Notes: generated by a model not told the origin, from the letters alone. A DNA stretch of 64,000 nt from Acanthacorydalis orientalis (GCA_034766995.1 CM068314.1:20441701-20505700), one strand, 5' to 3'; counted from the first letter of the stretch, positions 29,641 to 42,786 are shown. Numbers and translations: made by a program.

Positions 29641-30384
29641 TTGCTAGGTCAGATCATACACAGAAATGTCGAAAACACAAATACTTTAAAACACAAATGT
29701 TTTGTTACGGTCTATAGCGTCCATTATTCATTTCTGTTCGGGTTCGATTCCCACTATCGAAATTCATTCGAGTCTTTCTTTCTCTTTGTTAGAAGTTCAG
29801 ACAGCGCGGGTGCATTGCTCTACTGTAACCATAACTTATATGTTTGTCCAAGTCTACAACATTGTATCAATTGCTGATAGTAAAATGTATGTCATATATA
29901 CGTCTTTCAGAGGTGCGACGAGGACAATGAATCCAATTCATCTGTTCTCAGTGGCAATCGACGCGACGTTGATTGGTAAATGGGGATGGTTCGTATATCA
30001 AAATGAAGCATTTTTATTTTCCTGTTTTTGTTTTTCTTCGTTATTGTACGAAATATTTCATTTAATGTCGCAAACGAACGGCACTGTCAATAGAACGTTC
30101 ATTTATCACGTTTCTATCGTTCACACATTGATGCATTTTTCTTTTGATATCCTTTGTCAGTGTCATCGACGCATCCATTGTTAATTTTAATCGTGCTTTT
30201 ATACAAAGCGCTCTCTAAATTAATTGAAAAAGGAAAAATAAATTCATTATATTTTTTCATCTATTATGTTTTTTCTAAATAAAGACTCTAACTTCTATTT
30301 ATGCACTCTTGGCAAATTTGTATGAAGCTATATAAAATTTATATCAGAAACATTTATTCTATTGAAAAGTTCCCAATCAAACTG

Positions 30385-30388
<4 letters not shown>
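29641..30388 (+). other. non-repetitive block with a 160-codon open frame
   Basis: This block is less AT-rich than its surroundings. A + frame of 160 codons (29702-30184) is the longest in the window that is neither microsatellite nor the shadow of a mobile element. Its translation has no domain I recognise and alternates between hydrophobic and random-looking stretches, so I do not call it a gene. It contains the candidate exon at 29911-29975. Confidence 0.3.
29911..29975 (+). CDS. candidate internal exon of an unknown host gene
   Basis: A pyrimidine-rich acceptor (ATATACGTCTTTCAG) precedes a 65-bp segment followed by GTAAAT. Two frames are open. In the first (phase 0) the peptide begins RCDEDNESNSSVLSGN, hydrophilic and Ser/Asn/Asp-rich like a disordered linker. 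In the second it reads GATRTMNPIHLFSV and continues open well past the donor. Base composition is clearly richer in GC than the flanks. No homology is recognised. Support is limited to splice-site fit and composition; it may be coincidence. Confidence 0.25.
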
Positions 30389-30433
<45 letters not shown>

Positions 30434-30544
30434 AATCATGTGTTTTTTTTTGTACAGAATTACAAACATTTCATTTTTCATCATACATTAATTCTAGTAA
30501 TTGTACTTTTATGAAAAAAATATAGTATAATTACATTTTGTGAG

Positions 30545-30590
<46 letters not shown>
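30389..30590. repeat. two (TA)n tracts
   Basis: (TA)n at 30389-30430 and 30547-30590, separated by AT-rich sequence. Confidence 0.97.
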
Positions 30591-30595
<5 letters not shown>

Positions 30596-33500
30596 TTTTT
30601 TGTTTGTTACTCTTTTTAATTATTTTATTTATTTATACTTTTGTAGTCGATAGAACAAGACTTTAATTGTAAGTTCCAGTAGTTCTTATGGACGTGAGAT
30701 GGTTTTTTGGACATGTGAAACAAGACATATATTTTTTGCATTTGAAAAGCAACTAGTTTAATGAAGTTTGACGAGAACATATTTTGAAATTCAAAAAAGT
30801 CCAAGTTTAAAAGCTACTATGCTGGAGGATGTATAAATATTAATATTAATTTATTATTTTATGAAGAGATATCTCAAACTATGTTTTTTTTTTGTGTAGA
30901 CAAAATAAAACATCTCTTTCTTCACTTCTTATACCTTTTTCTTTACTGCATGAATAAAAGCTGTATAGCATTATAGAATTTTCTGCGAATATTGAGATTC
31001 TCTTTGAAGTATCTCGCGAAATATTGGCGAACTTCCAAAAGAAGATCTTGATAACTTTTTGTCGTTTTTGAAAGGCGATTTTTTATGAATTCATGTTTCT
31101 TTTAACTTGAAACAAAAAAAAACTTTTTTGGTAAAATCTAGTATATCTTTACTTATTTAAATATAGTCATTGATGTATTTTTTTGTTGTGCTGGTACTCG
31201 TATATGTAACTTTCAATATTTACTATAGATTAATTTGTGTATTTTCCCTTGTAGATCATTTTTTTCCAGTTTTTACCTATATGAAATATGAATTAAGAAT
31301 TATGCCTGCATTGAATTGTGTGCAGAAATTAAAATATTTAAATGTATGCAAGCGAAATTAGTTCGTTTTTAATATAAATTTAGTAAAAAAATATTAGACA
31401 TATTTTATTAAAGTTTCCATTCATCATCGAAGATACATGCTAGTTTTTGTAACCGAATTCTTTAAAGCACAAATCATGCCTCGAATTCCTATTTTTAAAG
31501 ATTAAAATTATCTGATCGTTCAATTATTAAATAATGATGTAGGTATTCGGTAACAAAATTGAATCCGTGTTCGATACATGCATTCTAGCACTTTTAAAAT
31601 CTCTATATTCGTGGTCACACAACGAACAAAAAAAAAACAGACTGGAACTTATATAGAAAAAAATCCTAATATATACGTCGGATCAAATCTAAGATCCATT
31701 TACAATAAATATCTTGTACAAAATCTTTAAACAGCGGGATATCCTATTGCCGAAATTGATACAGTTTGAGTTACACGGCGTGCAGGGGCCATCGACTTCG
31801 TCTTAAGCCGGCGGATATTCATGTTTAATAATTTATTCTCGGTCTTTGGTTAGTGAACAAATGTCGGTGTATATATATATCACGTACAAATAATGTCATC
31901 GGCTATTTATGAATGTATTTATGATATTGAAACGAATGTTTTATATGGGTAGTTGACAACTTCACACGTGTAAAACACGTGCGTTACAATAACGGTCGGT
32001 GCATGTATTTATATTTATTTGTGTAATCCGGTTCGGTGTAACCTGACTTAAATATATTTCAGATTATAGAGTTTATTTGAATTCAACGCCGTTTCAGTTC
32101 ATTTCTTCGAATAGAAGTAATCTTATGGAAAGATCTACTACACAAAATGTTATTTTAAAATACTCAATCCGATCGGTATATCTTGATGAATAAATTATCA
32201 TTAGCCATTGAAAAAATATACGTACAAAATTTAAATCTATAATAAAAATAGGCAACTGTTGGTTCATTATCGTTTTATTTTACGTCATACTGTGAACCCA
32301 TTGAAATGTTTCTTCTTTTTTTTTAACAAAAAGAAACATTTCAGTTAAATTATTCATTTTAATCTTTCTATGATTTCAATGGAAATATATTAAAATGAAA
32401 TTTCATTATAATCCATTTCCTTAGACGGAAATGTCTTCAAATTATGATTGAAATTGTTCGCATTTATATATTATGCTTGTACAACTGGAAATACATTTTA
32501 AAAGAGCTCTTTATTTCGTTTTATTCGCTTTTAATGATACGAGGATGTACAAGTGATACTTGAACATTTCTGCAATTATATTTTTTATTTTATTTATAGT
32601 TTTTTTTTTTATTTTTATTAAATTAATATCTGTATTATTTGTTTTAGGGGTGTTTTTCATAGCTATGTTGTATTAAATGTAAATAAATAAAGTGTTAAAT
32701 ACACTTTTAGAGTGAATTGGAAAAATCTGTATAACGAAAACCCACATTTCTCGTCACTCTGTCCGCAAGACAAAGTCAATGGTGACAAGAATGTTTGCTA
32801 TGTCAGCTCATAGGTTTCAAGTTTAATTCATTAAGTTTCGTTCTTAGGTATTTTTTATGTTTAAGTATTAGGTAACCAAGAAAGTTCTAACACTTTTTAC
32901 AAAGTCTAATAATTAATAGTTTAATATACAGAAGATAGCGATTTTCTTCAAAATTTTATAAAAAATATTATTTTTATATGATATATTATACCAAAACTAT
33001 TTAATTATTAAATATAAAGTTAGAAATAAGCAAACAATATGATAGTGAATAAACCTTTGGTATTGTTTGGGATTAGTGTTTAATATTCAGTTAAAATATT
33101 TTTGTCAGGATCGGGATACAGTGTTTTTGAAATTTTATAAAATAAGATTTCATTTCAGTATGCAAGGTTGGTAAATTGTTATTAAATATAATTCCGATAA
33201 GATGCCTCTTCATTCATAACAAAAATTTCCTGTAATTTATTTGTTAGGCTTGTATTTTATACCTCGAATCGTTTTTTTTTTCAAACAAATTTGATAAAAA
33301 AAGTTTTCTCTGTAAATGATTGTATTTCACTTTTTGATCCAAATAACTGAATTGTTTTCACTAAAAGACCAGTCGATTAATTACTCTAATTAACAATAAA
33401 TATTGGGTTAAGTGTATACCAGTAGCTGTCGATTTTGTTTATCTGCTTGTAACGTTTTAAGTGATATCAATCACGCATTCTCGTATCCATCAACGTTCGA

Positions 33501-33701
33501 CTTTCAGTATTATCCGATCTTTCTAAATTAAACATTATACACATTTCCGTCGAACAACACTAAAATCGTGTGCTCGCAACAACAACTTACATCAAAACTT
33601 TTCGAATTGGATATAACAGAACAAAAGCTTTCATTAGAACCCGTTACTGTGTGTTTGTGAGTTTTTCCTGCCTTCTAGTTTTTTTCCTACTTTATACATA
33701 C

Positions 33702-33704
<3 letters not shown>
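30591..33704. other. AT-rich stretch without a recognisable gene
   Basis: Bases 31740-32060 are GC-richer and include an inverted pair ACACGTGT/ACACGTGC near 31966-31982 (E-box cores) and could be regulatory. An inverted repeat TTGAAATGTTTCTT / AAGAAACATTTCA lies at about 32300-32343. No coding region is recognised. Confidence 0.45.
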
Positions 33705-33750
<46 letters not shown>

Positions 33751-33755
33751 TATAC

Positions 33756-33846
<91 letters not shown>

Positions 33847-33848
33847 CA
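33705..33848. repeat. longest (TA)n tract, about 140 bp
   Basis: TA dinucleotides with a few TACA interruptions near 33744-33762. It produces poly-Tyr-Ile frames on both strands that are not genes. Confidence 0.98.
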
Positions 33849-34135
33849 CAAGGAAACCTTAATAATCATTTTTGAAGCTCAGTGTGAAAATTGATAACGA
33901 TGGTTTTTATTTAAGTCATGTCGACAATATCTGGAGGCATGTGACCTTTTGCTAATGTGGTTGGTTATAAGTGAATATGTCCTTGGTGTGACTCGGAGTA
34001 TAAAAGGGTAAGAGGTCATATTTGTGACGTAACACGTTTAGTGTATATGATTTTTTCATATATGAAAGTGCGAGATCTGTGGAACAGAAAACATAAAAGA
34101 GAAACTGTAAATATATAGATCGGAACATTGTGTGT

Positions 34136-34166
<31 letters not shown>

Positions 34167-34201
34167 ATATATATGTGTATATATATATATATATGTGTGT
34201 G

Positions 34202-34232
<31 letters not shown>

Positions 34233-35081
34233 AGACAGAGATAAAGAGTATATATTATATTAAATTTTATTTAATCTAAATAAACTCTTTTTTAATAACC
34301 CACAGCTGGACAATATTCTGACACTTTATTCACAATTTCTTATAGTTAACAAGAGATTCTGGTACGAATATGCTGTGTAATTCAAAAGTAATAATTATTA
34401 TCAAATCTGCTTCTATAGTTTATTGATAATTATATTGTGACCTACAGAAAAGTAATCGAAGTATATTTTTTTCTTGAAATTGTGTTTTAATAAACTGTTA
34501 ATTCATTTGCCTTCAGTTTTAAAATTGCTGCATAGATCTTTCTAGGCTTTTAATCATATCTTTTGTTCTCTCTTATCTTTAAATTCGAATAGTTGATTTT
34601 TTTATTTTCTCTCACTTCAGTAAACTATTTTTAAAATAAAAATATTACTTTTATTTATCTGTTGAAATGTTTTCCATTTTTATTCTTGTGTATACTCGTT
34701 ATTCATGATTATTTCATTTGAATTTTGTAAAAACACTTAACTGTTACTTTCTATGATCTGCTTTATATTTGTATCATCTGTAAGTAGACGATTTGAATTT
34801 ATTCGACAGTCAGTTCTGGAACACAAGAGTAGATTTTAACGTATTAATTGAATAACAATAAATATTTTCGTATTAGGTTCGTTTTAATTTATTAATAAAA
34901 ACATACAATAGTAAGTACATGTTATCTGAGTATACCTACTATAAAAGGATTTATCTTTTTCAGGCGTGGCAGGTCTTTACTTCAATAACGGTATGTATAT
35001 AAATTGAATAAATGTTATTTTTTCTTTATTTTGTTGCACATTTTTTAAACGGTCAAATTTTCATTATATTAGAACATTATG

Positions 35082-35127
<46 letters not shown>

Positions 35128-35200
35128 TTTTTTGTTTAGTTTTGTAGAATAAAACGGAAATATGAACACAAATTAAATTTTTGTATTCATTGTATGTACT

Positions 35201-35260
<60 letters not shown>

Positions 35261-35261
35261 G
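33849..35261. other. AT-rich stretch with TA/TG microsatellites
   Basis: A compound TA/TG microsatellite lies at 34136-34232 and (TA)n at 35084-35125 and 35203-35257. The segment also holds the candidate microexon at 34964-34990. Otherwise nothing is recognised. Confidence 0.5.
34964..34990 (+). CDS. candidate 27-bp microexon
   Basis: The acceptor TTATCTTTTTCAG is followed by 27 bp and the donor GTATGT, both good matches to splice consensus. The segment is 9 codons long and, read in phase 1, is symmetric: it would add or remove VAGLYFNN without shifting frame. It is the only GC-balanced sequence in an AT-rich neighbourhood. Its exit phase fits the entry phase of the segment at 59630. No protein is recognised, so this is inference from splice signals only. 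Confidence 0.3.
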
Positions 35262-35598
35262 ACCTAATCTTCGATTTACATGATAGATTGGTTCCCCAAA
35301 AGTGCCTTTAAATATAAATTGTGTAATTCGAGTCCACATCTCATATTAAAAATAACGGATAGGGTTTATAAAGTTTTTCGCAATTAAACAAATTATTTAT
35401 TGTTAATAAAGTTGGACAATATATTTTACATATTAATTCGGAAAACATTGAAGCGAAAGTGTTTTAAAATATATTTTTTTTTTCTGTAGCCGTGTTAAAC
35501 CGAAATAGTACCGTGTAAATGGATCTTTTTCCGCATTTCTTCAACGGTGCTAAACCGATACCGTGCGATTTTATTATCGTGTAAATCGAGGATTAGGT
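35262..35598. mobile_element. MITE embedded in (TA)n
   Basis: The left end reads ACCTAATCTTCGATTTACATGA. The right end on the other strand reads ACCTAATCCTCGATTTACACGA, 20 of 22 positions identical. The 337-bp element is non-coding. Near its right end it carries variants of a repeated unit, CCGTGTTAAACCGAAATAG / ACGGTGCTAAACCGATACCG. A (TA)n tract lies directly on both sides, as expected for an element that inserted into a TA target inside the array. Superfamily not identified; TA targeting suggests Tc1/mariner-type. Confidence 0.75.
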
Positions 35599-36046
35599 GT
35601 ATATATATATATATATATATGCGTGTGTGTGTAGGTCCCCCCCATGTGTGTTCGTTTTATTATGTGTTTGCGTAATATTTGAATAAATTAATGTAGTTGA
35701 GCGATCAAATAGACATCATTCGAACAGTGTATAAAGCTTGTTGGAGAGCGGGAGTTCGATTAGGTTTTATTATAATTTATAAATGACGCTATTGCTATCA
35801 CGTCACTTTGAACTATACAAGTTCTTACACCCGTTGATCAAAGATTCGTTCAGTTATCGAACATTATGCCATACTGTTGTTGTGTATCTAGAAAGTACCC
35901 ATTTCTCATCCCGTTAATACCATCATAACAAAGACTTCAAATAATCGGATTATCCCGGAAAGGTTTATGTATACTCTCTAAAAAAATGCTGTATGTTTAT
36001 CAACAAAGTATGGAACTAATGAATTGCATAAACGTACATTATATAT

Positions 36047-36099
<53 letters not shown>

Positions 36100-38911
36100 A
36101 TAAAACTTTACTTTAAATATTACTACGTTTGTGTATAAAGCTTGGTTATTTATTATATATGTGAAAGAGTAATGTCAGCAAATTTTCATGTGACTTTTTG
36201 TATAAAATTTATATAGATTTTTGTTTGTTTGTTGACATACTTTGTGTTCAAATAACAAAAAAATATGGCTGTTTGTAATGATATATTATATTGAAATATA
36301 TTGAAGAAATTCGTCAAAATGGAAGTAAAACATTTTATGAATGATAGTATGGGAAATGAATTCAATAACAAGTTTCAATTCAATTCGAATTGAAGAGAAT
36401 TGTAGACAATAATTCGCGAATATAAAGTGCAGTCGGTTGTACTGAACGGTATTAAATGGTAAGAAAGAGTTCGATTACAACGTGGAAGAACGTAAAGAAT
36501 ATATACAATTCCAATTTATAATCAGTTAATTAGTTTGAAATGAAGATATCAGATTTCATTTATTACTTCTTGTTTAATAAAAGATTGTAATGTTATAATT
36601 TATGTATATTATAATTTGCAGAATTTTCAATTTATATTGACCGTGTTCGTTTCAAGCTCATTTATTTCATATCATATTTACTATCTTGTTCATTAATGAA
36701 TATGATAATTTGATTTAAATAAAAAACTTCGCTCTTTTTAATCAATTTTGTACATCTTTTCGCAGATTACAGACTGCAAAGGAAAAGAAATCTGAGAGTA
36801 GATATTTTTTTTTAATTATAATGCTATATTAAAATACTTTCGTTAACATCTGCATTTAGTAGAAAAATGTAAAATACTTGATTATTTTTTATATTAATAT
36901 GTGTAAATGTTCTAATATTATATATATATATATATATATATCGTTATGTGTATATATATATATATATATTAGGGAGCTTCGCCACCTGTTCCCTGCGCTC
37001 GCTCACCTGTCAATTATAAGCATGTGTTATAAGCATGCCTTTAAAAATAAGGCAGGAAATTTATAAAAGGATAAGAAATAAAAAATCAATATTTAACACG
37101 AACATTAAAGTCTGAACCGAACTGTACAAGCGTGTATAATGGTATTGTTGTCTAGTAAATATTTTATTAATCGATTGAAGGACAGGTTAAAAGCTTTGTT
37201 CCTGATACTGCATTTATTGATATCTTTTTCACTTATTTGGTTATTGATATAAAATAAATAAATATGTTTTCGTGTATTTACTAATAAATATTTAATAAAT
37301 TATACAATAAAATGCTCGAAATCATAGATAGAAATATAAAAAATCCAATATAGTTGAAGGGGAGAACATTTTTTTCTCAAATAAACATACTTTATTTTTT
37401 CTTATATTGTGTTATAGTTATTTACAGATAATATTTTTAATGAAAAGTCTAATATTAATTCATTTTTATTAACATCTTATTTTTTCACTTTAATTTTGAT
37501 GTACCTTTTTTAAATTTAAATTATTTTCTAATTTTAAATTTCCTTACTGTGCATGTGAAAAAAAAGTTTGGCTTTTAACATATTTTTTTGATTTATTTAA
37601 AGGTGCAAATCATTGATGACTGTATTTTTAATAGGTGAAATTTTTTTTATTAATAAAAATATAAGAAGTTGCTAATTTGCTTGGCTTTCCCAGTATAATG
37701 AATGTATAAGATTGATTATGTAAATTTCAAAATGTTGATTTATTAATTAAAAAACAAAGAAAAAGTACTGAATTTAAAAAGTTAATAAAAGTGATTATTT
37801 ACTACTAAAATTATAGCTTATTGTCAATTAAACTGATTATTGTTTTATATTTATTAATGAATTAGTCAGTATTTAAAATTATTTGAAAACATACATGGAA
37901 AAACAAGAAAATTAAATATTAAGATGTCTAATATAAATTAAAATTTGTTTAAAATATATTCAGTGTAATGTACATATTTGGTCAGGTTAAGAAAAACAGA
38001 CGAGCCGTTTTCTAGTCACATATCTGTTGACATTTGAGAAAGACCAGACAAAAATAATAAAAGTTCTTCGACCTCGAATCTAGTGAGATTTACATTCAGA
38101 TGAGAATCTTATGATCGTTTTTCTTCGCAGTCTATGAAAAATGTGTACGTTTTGTGATCGAGGATTCGACGAAAAAATACTCTTACCAAATACGAATCTA
38201 CATTTTTCATAGTAAAATGTTTGTAGTTTTGAAAAAAATGTGTTTTGTTTTTTTTGTTTAAAATCGATCAAGTTTCGGACATGTTTGAACTAAAGAGAAT
38301 ACAAATATGTCACATTTATACAACACAGGTTTTGATGTTGACATTTTCGTTATTTATAATGATTTACTAGTATTTGAGAATTTTTCTACTTTTTTCAATT
38401 AGATTATTTTGAAATAGTTTTGTTTATTTTATGTCTGTTAAACTGAAAAAAATATATGTTAGTAGCTAAAAAATACTTTTTTCTGACTTGACTTTGATTT
38501 TCAGACTGGATTGTATAATACACCAAAACTTTTAGATGTTAAAAAAATAAAAATAATATTTTCTGTTACTATTATATTTTTTTACATATTAATATTCTTG
38601 AAAGTTTTACTTACCTATATATTAGTATCTACTTATCTACAGTGTACAGTGCTTATCTGTAGTGTCAGTTGTACATATTTACTCGAGTTCTGATTATGTA
38701 AAAAATATTAGATATACATTTCAACTTAATGTACTGTAAAAAATATAAGAAAATTGAAAAATAAATATTTGAAGGTTTCGGTATATTTTCTATTGTATTT
38801 TTCATTCAAATAGCTGATTAAATTGAGAAGAAAAGTGTTATTTTAAGTAATATTTTTGGTTTGTATTAGTATTTATCAATTGTAATATATGTATGAGTAT
38901 CTCTCTCTATA

Positions 38912-38959
<48 letters not shown>

Positions 38960-39322
38960 TGTATGTATGTAAACATGTATGAATACACTGTATAATATAC
39001 ATATATTGTATGTAGTTTATATGTGCACATATGAGTGTCGATGAAATTGGAAATGAGATTACCCCAAGTTCTATCTATAGACATATTTATAGTTTGTTTG
39101 TTTGGGAATCTTCTTTGTTAGTGTGCAAGAGACGGATGTAGCCGATATGAAAGAAATACAATTCACGTATAGATTTTTGTTATGACTTTCTTTGTTCGGA
39201 AATAAAATTTTATTGAGTTAAATATATCATTTAAAACGTGGCATAAATATAAATGATAGCCAAAATGCTTATTTTTTCATAGAATTTTTTTATGTAATCG
39301 CCGAGGTGGGTACGCCAATCTG

Positions 39323-39366
<44 letters not shown>

Positions 39367-39638
39367 GTATATGCATCTATATGTATGTTGTATGCATCTA
39401 TATGTATGTTGTATGAATATGAATACGAATGCAGTTTTATGTTTGTGAATATATATTTTATATTTGAAGTACGATGTTGATTTAAAGCATATATATAACG
39501 AGAAAAAGAAGAGGTAGAATATAAGAAGAGAATTATAGATTTAAATTTATATCTTTTTTACGAAGGCGATTTATGGACAAAATAGTAAAAATAAAATAAT
39601 ATTTTTTTATAATTGAATAAAATAGTATTTTTTTTCTG
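35599..39638. other. AT-rich stretch with (TA)n tracts
   Basis: (TA)n at 35599-35620, 36049-36097, 36919-36969, 38911-38956 and 39325-39352. A small GC-rich patch at 36970-37015 (GAGCTTCGCCACC, CCTGCGCTCGCTCACC) follows one of them. No coding region is recognised. Confidence 0.5.
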
Positions 39639-39748
39639 GAAACATCTCTTTTCTCACAATGCTTATTTTGTATTACGAAGCACAATGTATGAATTTAATT
39701 TGCAAATTGTGCTTAGTACTTTTAATTTGTTTGTGAGGATATTTTTTT
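39639..39748 (+). repeat. diverged direct repeat, copy 1
   Basis: About 110 bp similar to 40459-40568 in the same orientation, including ATTATTTTGTATTA, CACAATGTATG and GTAATTTGTTTG-type blocks. By eye roughly three quarters of positions agree. Confidence 0.7.
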
Positions 39749-39783
39749 TACTATGATATTAAAATGAGTAGCATATGTCTAAC

Positions 39784-39848
39784 AGATTTTGTTTCCAAAG
39801 CACTGTTCCCTTGAAAAACAAAAACGCTACAAACCTATGCATCAACCC
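39784..39848. mobile_element. solo right end of a family D mariner
   Basis: This matches the right end of the mariner at 60773-61670: TTTCCAAAGCACTGTTCCCT, then AAAACGCTACAAACCTATGC, then ATCAACCC. No matching left end or transposase is seen, so it is a truncated relic. A (TA)n tract begins immediately after it. Confidence 0.8.
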
Positions 39849-40458
39849 TATATATATATATATACATACATACATATATGGAAAATGTCGTTTTTTTTTA
39901 TATTTTTATTATGAAAATATTATGGTCTTGTATTAATTTTATTTTATATAAAAGAATTCGCTATAATACTTCATTCAAAAACGTTTTTAGGAATTATATT
40001 TGCGCTTACAATTTTTTTTCTGTAATTGTTTGAAAAAAATATAGGAATAATTATTTATTTTTTTATTTCATTACTTATTAAACTTTATTTCTCGCTTTTT
40101 ATTTTGTTAAGATAACTTTGATTATTAGTGATCTACATTCAAATATTTATATGTTTCATTTATGAAAATATACTAGTTTGTTTTTTAAAAATATACTTGT
40201 TTGTTCATAAATTATGCAGAGCAGTTTTATATACATTGATGTTGAACTTTTATTCTATCTTACAAAATTTTATTTTATTTTTGTATAATTTTTGTAAAGT
40301 AGACGAAACAAACAATTATTTAAGACTTAATAAATTTCATTTTCTTTGTTTTATGTTAAGGTTTTGCGAAAAAAAATTTGAATTAATATATATTAACCGT
40401 TTGAAATCAAAAATTTCCAGTTTCCACTTATAGTTACATTTTTTTATAATTTTTGTTA
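39849..40458. other. AT-rich spacer with a (TA)n and a 101-codon open frame
   Basis: (TA)n lies at 39849-39878. The + open frame at 40128-40433 is Phe/Tyr/Ile-rich, exactly what AT-rich random DNA gives. No gene is recognised. Confidence 0.5.
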
Positions 40459-40568
40459 GGAACGTATCTCTACTTACAATGATTATTTTGTATTATGGAA
40501 CACAATGTATGGATTTCATTTGAAAATTTTGTTTAGCACGTGTAATTTGTTTGCGAGGACAATTTTTT
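40459..40568 (+). repeat. diverged direct repeat, copy 2
   Basis: Second copy of the unit at 39639-39748, about 820 bp downstream in the same orientation. Confidence 0.7.
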
Positions 40569-42316
40569 AGATTACTTATTCGTTTGAGAGAATCAAAAAC
40601 GTGATAATTGCGTAGAATAAAGTTCGATTAATAAAAATGTGTGATATCTTGTTTAGATTATCTTGAATAATTAGAACGACTACACATGCACTGCAAGAAT
40701 AATAGATGCTGGAATGTAAATGCAATCCAGCATCAACTCAGATATTTCAATTCAAGTATTTATATCTGCCTTTAATTATAAAATTCCGTCAAGTATTAAC
40801 TAAATTATAATATAAATGTCTCATTTAACGTTTTAAAATTGCAAAAACGTTTTTCATAATTTGTTCTTTTTTTATTTTTTCCCTCTATTTCCTAGCTTAT
40901 TTCTTTTTATTTTTTAAATTACTTTTAATTCTATTTATTCTACTACTTTTAATATTTATAGATTACTGTTCTGTTTATTAACTTATTGATTAATATTATT
41001 ACTACTACTTATTAATTCAGATTATATTATCACAATAACTACGAAGCCACTTGTTAATCATAAATAAGATCATTCTCACAATATTTCTTTTTATATTTCA
41101 ACTTCTTAAAGGATTCAACTAACCCGCGTTTTATTTATTATAAGGCTAATATTTAATATTTTTAAAGAATTTAATATTTAAATTCGTTCTTAGAATCTAA
41201 TTAACAGCATAATTTTCTTTTCCCAAATTTCATGTATTATGTATTGTTAAAAAAGAAAAACTACTATTAAGCTTCTATTAAAAAGGGCATTATTTTCAAC
41301 CGCGTATATAATTACGAGCACGCAGCGACACTAAATATTTTATTAAAACCACTAATTTATTTTCTATTATAATCTGTAAAATAGCTCGAAGATTTAATCG
41401 GTCATTTCAGCTTTTTACCCTCAGTCTAAACTGACCTAAACGCACCTATACCTGCCTTAAAAATATGCTAGGTCAAACACGAGGCGTATGTTTGACTGTT
41501 TTACTACTTTTTTTACGGTCGGCAGCGAAGTAAATGTGTGCGAATATATCTAAAGGTAATATTGAAGTACCTTAAAACATACGTACATACATGAACTGTA
41601 TATATTTTTAACAAGTAGATAAATGTTGATATTTTGACACGCCGCAGTGAAAATATTTATTAAAAAGCTGATTTTTTTTACTAAAAGGAATGTAAATCAA
41701 ATTTATAGTTATGTATGAACGTATCACGATCGTGCGTTAATAAAGAAGAGTAGAACACATAAAACAAGTAGTCAAAGATTTAACGACATCTCTACATAGC
41801 CTTAAATAACTGAGGACAGTAGTAAAAAGAGTCCTGTTTGGGGGGAAAAACGATACATAAAAACCGTACGAAACGCAAGAAATGTTTAAGTGACAAATTG
41901 TTGTTTCGAATTAACAACATAATACGTGTTGATGGATTAAATTAATAATCGTTAAAGTATACTCTTACTATTGCCTTCGTCTATAATTGCGTATTTTTAC
42001 AATTAGAAAGAAGCGGAAAAATAAGTACATAAGCACGTATACAGTTGTTTGTACATTTTACTATTGACGTTAATTGTTTTTATGCTTTGCTCTACAACGA
42101 GAAGCATTAATTGAAGTGTCGGAAAATTAAAAACGTGAAATTACTTTTATGACCAGTTTTAACTTCCAGCAAACAGTTTAATTGTTTTAATGTAATATTT
42201 AAAAAAAATGTAAAATGTTAGTGTTTACTACAAATTAAATTATATTTACTTTAATACAAAAAAATATGAGATTTTCATATGCGGAAAATGTATACATACG
42301 GTTAAAATAAAAAAAC

Positions 42317-42359
<43 letters not shown>

Positions 42360-42464
42360 AATAATGAATATGTAAGCTTATTTACATATTAATGTCATTT
42401 ATAAAATTGCCTGTAAATATTTAAATGTTTTTTCAGTGTCCTATATATCATTAGTTAATGAAGT

Positions 42465-42531
<67 letters not shown>

Positions 42532-42717
42532 AATTAAAATGAAATTTATTAAAACTTATGTGGAATAAGATGATTACTAATAAAATTGAATATAAAATAC
42601 TTGTTTTTCAAATACTATAGACACCGGGATATAATATCAATTTTAAAGAAAGTGGATGTCTTTAGAATACTTATTTAATTTAGTTTCTTTTTCAATGAAT
42701 AATTTTCTAGTCTTTAA
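40569..42717. other. AT-rich stretch without a recognisable gene
   Basis: A hairpin with 9-bp arms GATGCTGGA/TCCAGCATC lies at 40705-40734. Bases 41290-41560 are GC-richer. (TA)n tracts lie at 42317-42356 and 42469-42518. No coding region is recognised. Confidence 0.5.
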
Positions 42718-42786
42718 CCCCTCGTGCTTGTATTTTTTTTTTAAATAATGCATACTGAACAGCTGTTTAAATTGAAAGGAAGTAGG
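42718..42786. mobile_element. fragment of a TTAA MITE
   Basis: TTAA (42714-42717) is followed by CCCCTCGTGCTTG, a T-run, ATGCATACTGAACAGCT and GTTTAAATTGAAAGGAAGTA. This matches the minus-strand end of the element at 53668-53865 almost base for base in its last 20 bp. The other terminus is not identifiable, so the copy appears truncated or too diverged. Confidence 0.65.

Noticed and set aside
29741..29752. GGTTCGATTCCC, a perfect tRNA B-box word
   Set aside because: The surrounding bases give only three pairs for a T-stem, no acceptor stem and no A-box at the right distance, so it is neither a tRNA nor a clear tRNA-derived SINE.
33999..34007. TATAAAAGG, a strong TATA-box match
   Set aside because: No initiator at the expected spacing and no downstream open frame or exon; isolated TATA-like words are expected in such AT-rich DNA.
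36970..37015. GC-rich patch with CAG|GTGAGC on the minus strand, resembling a second ratchet site
   Set aside because: There is no pyrimidine tract before the CAG on that strand.
40128..40433. 101-codon open frame
   Set aside because: Composition is Phe/Tyr/Leu/Ile/Lys as expected from AT-rich noise, with no domain or splice context.
40705..40734. Hairpin containing TGGAATGTAAA, the start of miR-1
   Set aside because: The match ends after 11 bases, the arms are only 9 bp and the word lies mostly in the loop; not a miRNA precursor.
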